Of a stretch of DNA of 7,993 nucleotides, positions 5,506 through 7,993 are shown piece after piece (positions within the stretch are counted from its first letter, which is position 1; each line of letters begins with the position of its first letter). The position numbers and the translations under genes were made by a program. This stretch comes from Armatimonadota bacterium (lineage in GTDB: Bacteria; Armatimonadota; Armatimonadia; Armatimonadales; Armatimonadaceae): positions 1-7,993 of the forward strand of contig JACMIU010000555.1 in the NCBI GenBank assembly GCA_014380985.1. The letters are read 5' to 3'. The notes under the pieces are model-generated. The model did not search any database. It was not told where the DNA came from and saw nothing but the letters and a program-made list of their open reading frames with translations.

Positions 5506-6669
5506 TCAAGGTGACGATAATGCGATATTCACGGCGGTTTCCAGTTCGGTTGACTCGCCGTCAAAGCCCACGAGGGATTTGACTATCTTGCCATTCTTGT
5601 CAACAACATACTGTGTCGGTATTAGCAACGCATTGTATAGTTTGTCATGAATCGCCGTTCCACCGGGAGAGTCATCAACGGCAAATAACAACGCATCGTA
5701 TTGGGGATGGCTTCCTACCCATCGCTTAAATAGCGACGGGTCATCTAAAACAGCAACAGCCAGAACCACAACACCTTTGTCTTGGTAACGCTTAGCTATG
5801 TCATTAGTTTTCGCCATGCCGCGGATACAGGGGATACACCATGTCGCCCAAAAGTCAAGGACAACGATTTTTCCTTTGAAATCCGATAACCGCAGCGATT
5901 TGCCGTCTGGCGTCTTCACCGCGAAATCAGGAGCAACAACACCGGGTGCCAGCAGGGGACGATTCACTATCTCCTTCGCAACCTTAGGCGGCGCGTAGAC
6001 GAAATCTTTGGAAGTGTCGGGAGTTGCCACCCGAATGTTGCTCAGTCTGACCTCAAACATCCGAGGTGTGCCATCCGGTTTGGGTATATAGAATGTACCA
6101 ACATGACGGTGAATTCGGTAATCTTTTCCGACGTAAAGCCAAGCCGTGTAGCGTTTTCCGTCCTCGGCGAACTCATGCCGCAATATCTCGTAACTATTTC
6201 CTTCCCAGATCTTCGTTCCGTCATATATCAGCCTGTCGGTTTCTATTCCTGCGTTTTTGAAGGCTTTTGCCATATTGAAGAATATCTGTATCGGCAAGCC
6301 GTCTAACCATGCGACTGCCCCGGAACCACCGGGATCCGCGGTTTCCACTTGGTACTCGTTTTTAGCAGGATCAGGAAATCGCCACTGGGTTGTTCCATCC
6401 GAAACGAAATAGACCGGAGCGGTACCCGGTGATGGTTTCGCATACGAAATAATGGCATAATTCGGCTTTAATAGCCGTAGACGTCCCGACGTTGTGTTCC
6501 CAAACATATCCGATTTGACGAAATCGGCGGTAAGCGTTTTTGTCTTACTGGCTACCACCTCCATTTTTCCGAGCAATGCCTCCACTTGCGGATCGGCATG
6601 AGCAAAAACTGGGCAACTGAATGCCACAGCCGTAGCGAGAAAAATAATTTTGGGAAGTAATTGGTTCAC
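5506..6669 (-). CDS. Secreted LolA/DUF2092-like plus TlpA-like thioredoxin fusion protein
   Basis: This 387-residue protein has a signal peptide (basic start, hydrophobic residues 8-22, likely cleavage after AHA at 25). A LolA/DUF2092-like beta-rich domain spans about residues 26-235 (TADFVKSD, GRLRLLKPNYAIISY, VSDGTTQWRFP). A TlpA/ResA-type thioredoxin domain follows from about 245 to 387, with APDFAVKTPDGKSLRLSDFKGK, the redox motif W277-C278-I-P-C281, and a cis-proline P351 in IPTQY. It probably acts outside the cytoplasmic membrane as a disulfide reductase; the LolA-like part may bind a lipid or lipoprotein, which is inference. The only available start is GTG at 6669, because an in-frame stop (TAG) lies a few codons upstream. 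GC is low: 29 of 60 bases at 5641-5700 and 25 of 60 at 6601-6660. It is convergent with ribF and may be a recent arrival. Confidence 0.85.
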   Translation of the reverse strand: MNQLLPKIIFLATAVAFSCPVFAHADPQVEALLGKMEVVASKTKTLTADFVKSDMFGNTTSGRLRLLKPNYAIISYAKPSPGTAPVYFVSDGTTQWRFPDPAKNEYQVETADPGGSGAVAWLDGLPIQIFFNMAKAFKNAGIETDRLIYDGTKIWEGNSYEILRHEFAEDGKRYTAWLYVGKDYRIHRHVGTFYIPKPDGTPRMFEVRLSNIRVATPDTSKDFVYAPPKVAKEIVNRPLLAPGVVAPDFAVKTPDGKSLRLSDFKGKIVVLDFWATWCIPCIRGMAKTNDIAKRYQDKGVVVLAVAVLDDPSLFKRWVGSHPQYDALLFAVDDSPGGTAIHDKLYNALLIPTQYVVDKNGKIVKSLVGFDGESTELETAVNIALSSP

Positions 6670-6713
6670 GAGTAAAACTTTCTATGGACGCAAATCATAG
6701 CAGGCGTAGTAAT

Positions 6714-6740
6714 TGTATAGTCTAAGAATAGTGTTGACAA
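6714..6740 (-). promoter_or_regulatory. Possible promoter of the LolA-thioredoxin gene
   Basis: On the minus strand TTGTCA (6740-6735) is followed after 15 bp by TATACA (6719-6714), about 45 nt upstream of the GTG start. The spacing is 2 bp shorter than ideal. A second -10-like TATGAT lies slightly further downstream without a -35. The region is AT-rich like the gene it precedes. Weak prediction. Confidence 0.3.
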
Positions 6741-6787
6741 GTCGTGTATTCCTGAATGCAGGTTCGTTGCCGCGTTACCTGTCCGAA

Positions 6788-7113
6788 GGTGGCTACATAC
6801 ACCGGTTCCGCGTCCGCGCCGAATAGCGACAAGCGGATACGGCGCGCATCTCCTTACGGGTGGCGATGGCTTGCCGCATCGTGTTGGCATCGGCGTAATA
6901 ATCTTCGCCAAGTCGGTTGGCAAGCGGTCGCGCTTGACTACTTTGCAGTTCGGCGAGAACCTGCCCGAAGTCCTGCGTAGCGCGAAAGTTGCCGAGCGGG
7001 GAGGAAGCGACCGACCCACCGACTAAATAGGCGATGCCGAGCGCGTCGAAGGCTTCGGCGACTTCTGTGATAACGCACAGGGCGTCGGGCAGATTCTCGT
7101 CGGTCGCCGTCAT
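6788..7113 (-). pseudogene. Decayed AbiEii-like nucleotidyltransferase
   Basis: From the ATG at 7113 the frame reads an N-terminal nucleotidyltransferase segment: helix EVAEAFDALGI, strand YLVGGSVASS (G32-G33-S34), then FRATQD (to D48) and the helical NRLGEDYYADANTMRQAIATR. The family normally has a DxD pair after RATQ; here D48 is followed by FGQ, so the second acidic residue is missing. After ATRKEM the frame loses similarity, but another frame (6850-6788) reads DARRIRLSLFGADAEPVYVAT, which looks like the later part of the same family. The intervening segment containing the next conserved strand and the usual C-terminal helices are absent. A frameshift plus internal deletion and 3' truncation explain this best. 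Family comparison is from memory, without alignment. Intact members are often uncharacterised and travel with a small helical partner, as here. Confidence 0.65.
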
Positions 7114-7129
7114 TTGGTAACCGTTCTCC

Positions 7130-7366
7130 TCAACATTCCGACCGTAGACGCGGAGCATCAGGTCGGCGGAGATTCGGCGCGACACGAATACGTACCTCGT
7201 GCGCGGTAGCGTCGGGATGACGGCGCACCTCCGCGTGGACAAGCCTATCCAGCGTCCGGTTCATGTCGCCGATTCGGGCAAAACGCTTTTGCGGCGTCAT
7301 TGCCCGAATCCGCGCCAGAAGCATCTCCTCGATGTGCGGGTCGGTGTCCTCGAAAAGCGGCTTCAT
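7130..7366 (-). pseudogene. Frameshifted small helical companion of the nucleotidyltransferase
   Basis: The ATG at 7366 opens a short protein (MKPLFEDTDPHIEEMLLARI, then MTPQKRFARIGDMNRTLDRL and RRHPDATAHEV) that resembles a family of roughly 80-90-residue helical proteins encoded directly upstream of this type of nucleotidyltransferase. After HEV the frame turns into basic, proline-rich sequence and stops at 7130. The neighbouring frame continues with RRISADLMLRVYG, which is the expected C-terminal signature. A 1-2 nt indel near 7175-7200 therefore breaks the gene. In the restored frame there is no stop before the next gene, so the frame runs into MTATDEN of the nucleotidyltransferase. No function is known for this family. 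The gene starts 27 bp after the ileS stop, on the same strand. Confidence 0.6.
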
Positions 7367-7393
7367 ACCGGTAGTATGCCGTTTCCGCCCCGC

Positions 7394-7993
7394 CTACTCC
7401 AAAGCGCGAACGGCTTCCGCGCACCGCACGCAAATATCGCGGAACAGCGGGTCGCGCCCAATGTCGCGCTTGACTAGCCAGCAACGCGGGCATTTCGACC
7501 CGACCGCGCCGCCGATTTCGATGCGTTCCACGTTCCCGGTTTCGGCTTCGCGTCGGGTGTCGGACACGTTGAACAGCATCGTCAGTTCGTCGTTCGTGAA
7601 ACCGTTTAGCGCAGGGAATGCGCCAATTAGCGTGACGCGGGCTTCCAACGCTTTTTTGATACCGTTCGCTTTTGCTTCTTCAAGTGCTTTATTCACGCGG
7701 TCACGCACGGCGAAAAAGCCGTCCCACTGCACGGAAAGCGCGGGGTTCGTGTGTGCGGCGTCCACGACGGGGAACGGTGCGAGTTCCACGGATGGGTACG
7801 CGCCCGTTGCGCCGGGGAGCAGTTGCCACGCTTCTTCCGCCGTGTGCGACAGTACCGGTGCGAGCATCCGGCACAGCGCGGAGCAGATCGCGTGCAAGGC
7901 AGTTTGTGTCGAGCGTCGTTCGGGCGAATCCGGCTGGTCGGCGTATAACCGATCTTTGACGACGTTCATGTAGAACGCCGACAAATCGGTCGC
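7394..7993 (-). CDS. ileS: Isoleucyl-tRNA synthetase, C-terminal part (5' end outside the window)
   Basis: The visible 199 residues are the end of a class I isoleucyl-tRNA synthetase, which charges tRNA-Ile in the cytosol. The frame is open to the right edge and enters in the anticodon-binding region with TDLSAFYMNVVKDRLY, a highly typical IleRS segment. It continues with LHAICSALCRMLAPVLSHTAEEAW and the helical linker (FFAVRDRVNKALEEAKANGIKK). The end is a zinc finger: KCPRCW followed by ICVRC, that is C-x2-C and C-x2-C pairs about 20 residues apart, as in bacterial IleRS. The full protein should be around 900 residues or more, so roughly three quarters lies beyond the window. The stop TAG at 7394-7396 is followed by the decayed gene pair. 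Confidence 0.95.
   Translation of the reverse strand, partial: ATDLSAFYMNVVKDRLYADQPDSPERRSTQTALHAICSALCRMLAPVLSHTAEEAWQLLPGATGAYPSVELAPFPVVDAAHTNPALSVQWDGFFAVRDRVNKALEEAKANGIKKALEARVTLIGAFPALNGFTNDELTMLFNVSDTRREAETGNVERIEIGGAVGSKCPRCWLVKRDIGRDPLFRDICVRCAEAVRALE

Noticed and set aside
6734..6739. Plus-strand TTGACA as a rightward promoter
   Set aside because: No -10 at 16-18 bp and no plus-strand gene downstream; the site is better read on the minus strand as part of the thioredoxin-gene promoter.
6666..7019. Minus-strand open frame (117 codons) running into the thioredoxin-gene start as a real gene
   Set aside because: Its translation lacks any recognisable motif, and the other two frames over the same DNA carry the nucleotidyltransferase remnant.
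7263..7973. Long plus-strand open frame (236 codons) opposite ileS
   Set aside because: It lies antisense to a clear IleRS C-terminus and the decayed companion gene; its translation is Ser/Arg-rich with no recognisable domain, typical of an antisense frame in GC-rich coding DNA.

Overview
The window is about 8 kb of a bacterial chromosome, mostly GC-rich. It carries six apparently intact or edge-truncated core or regulatory genes, one lower-GC insertion-like gene, and two decayed genes. Bacterial-type TruB, RibF and IleRS point clearly to a bacterium. Few genes have a recognisable Shine-Dalgarno sequence, and two have a -10-like box ending 5-6 nt before the start codon, so leaderless transcription is likely. 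This would fit lineages such as Deinococcota, Armatimonadota or Chloroflexota, but the sequence alone does not settle the phylum.

Positions 1-2556 (minus strand) hold a tightly packed three-gene operon: a VWA/TerY-like protein, a PP2C-type phosphatase and an unusual protein kinase with a C-terminal zinc ribbon, which runs off the left edge. This is the known TerY-phosphorylation triad, a predicted kinase/phosphatase signalling module often found with tellurite-resistance (Ter) stress systems. No other ter gene is visible here.

Positions 2557-2692 are a divergent control region. It holds a near-perfect palindrome of 20-bp arms (2620-2664), whose right arm contains the TTGACA -35 of the rightward gene. 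To the right (plus strand) lie a xylose-isomerase-like TIM-barrel gene (2693-3574), a small hairpin, then truB (3625-4518) and ribF (4485-5411). The last two overlap and form a tRNA-modification/flavin-cofactor pair.

Positions 5506-6669 (minus strand, convergent with ribF) encode a secreted fusion of a LolA/DUF2092-like domain and a TlpA-like thioredoxin. Its base composition is clearly lower in GC than that of its neighbours. Upstream of it (6788-7366, minus) are the remains of two adjacent genes: a small helical companion protein with a frameshift, and an AbiEii-like nucleotidyltransferase that has lost its second catalytic acidic residue, its middle and its C-terminus. The right edge (7394-7993, minus) is the C-terminal end of isoleucyl-tRNA synthetase.

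I found no tRNA, rRNA, CRISPR array, transposase or insertion sequence. The nearest to new biology are the palindromic divergent control region, the leaderless-promoter pattern, and the decayed nucleotidyltransferase pair beside a compositionally foreign gene. The triad itself is a known but poorly understood system.
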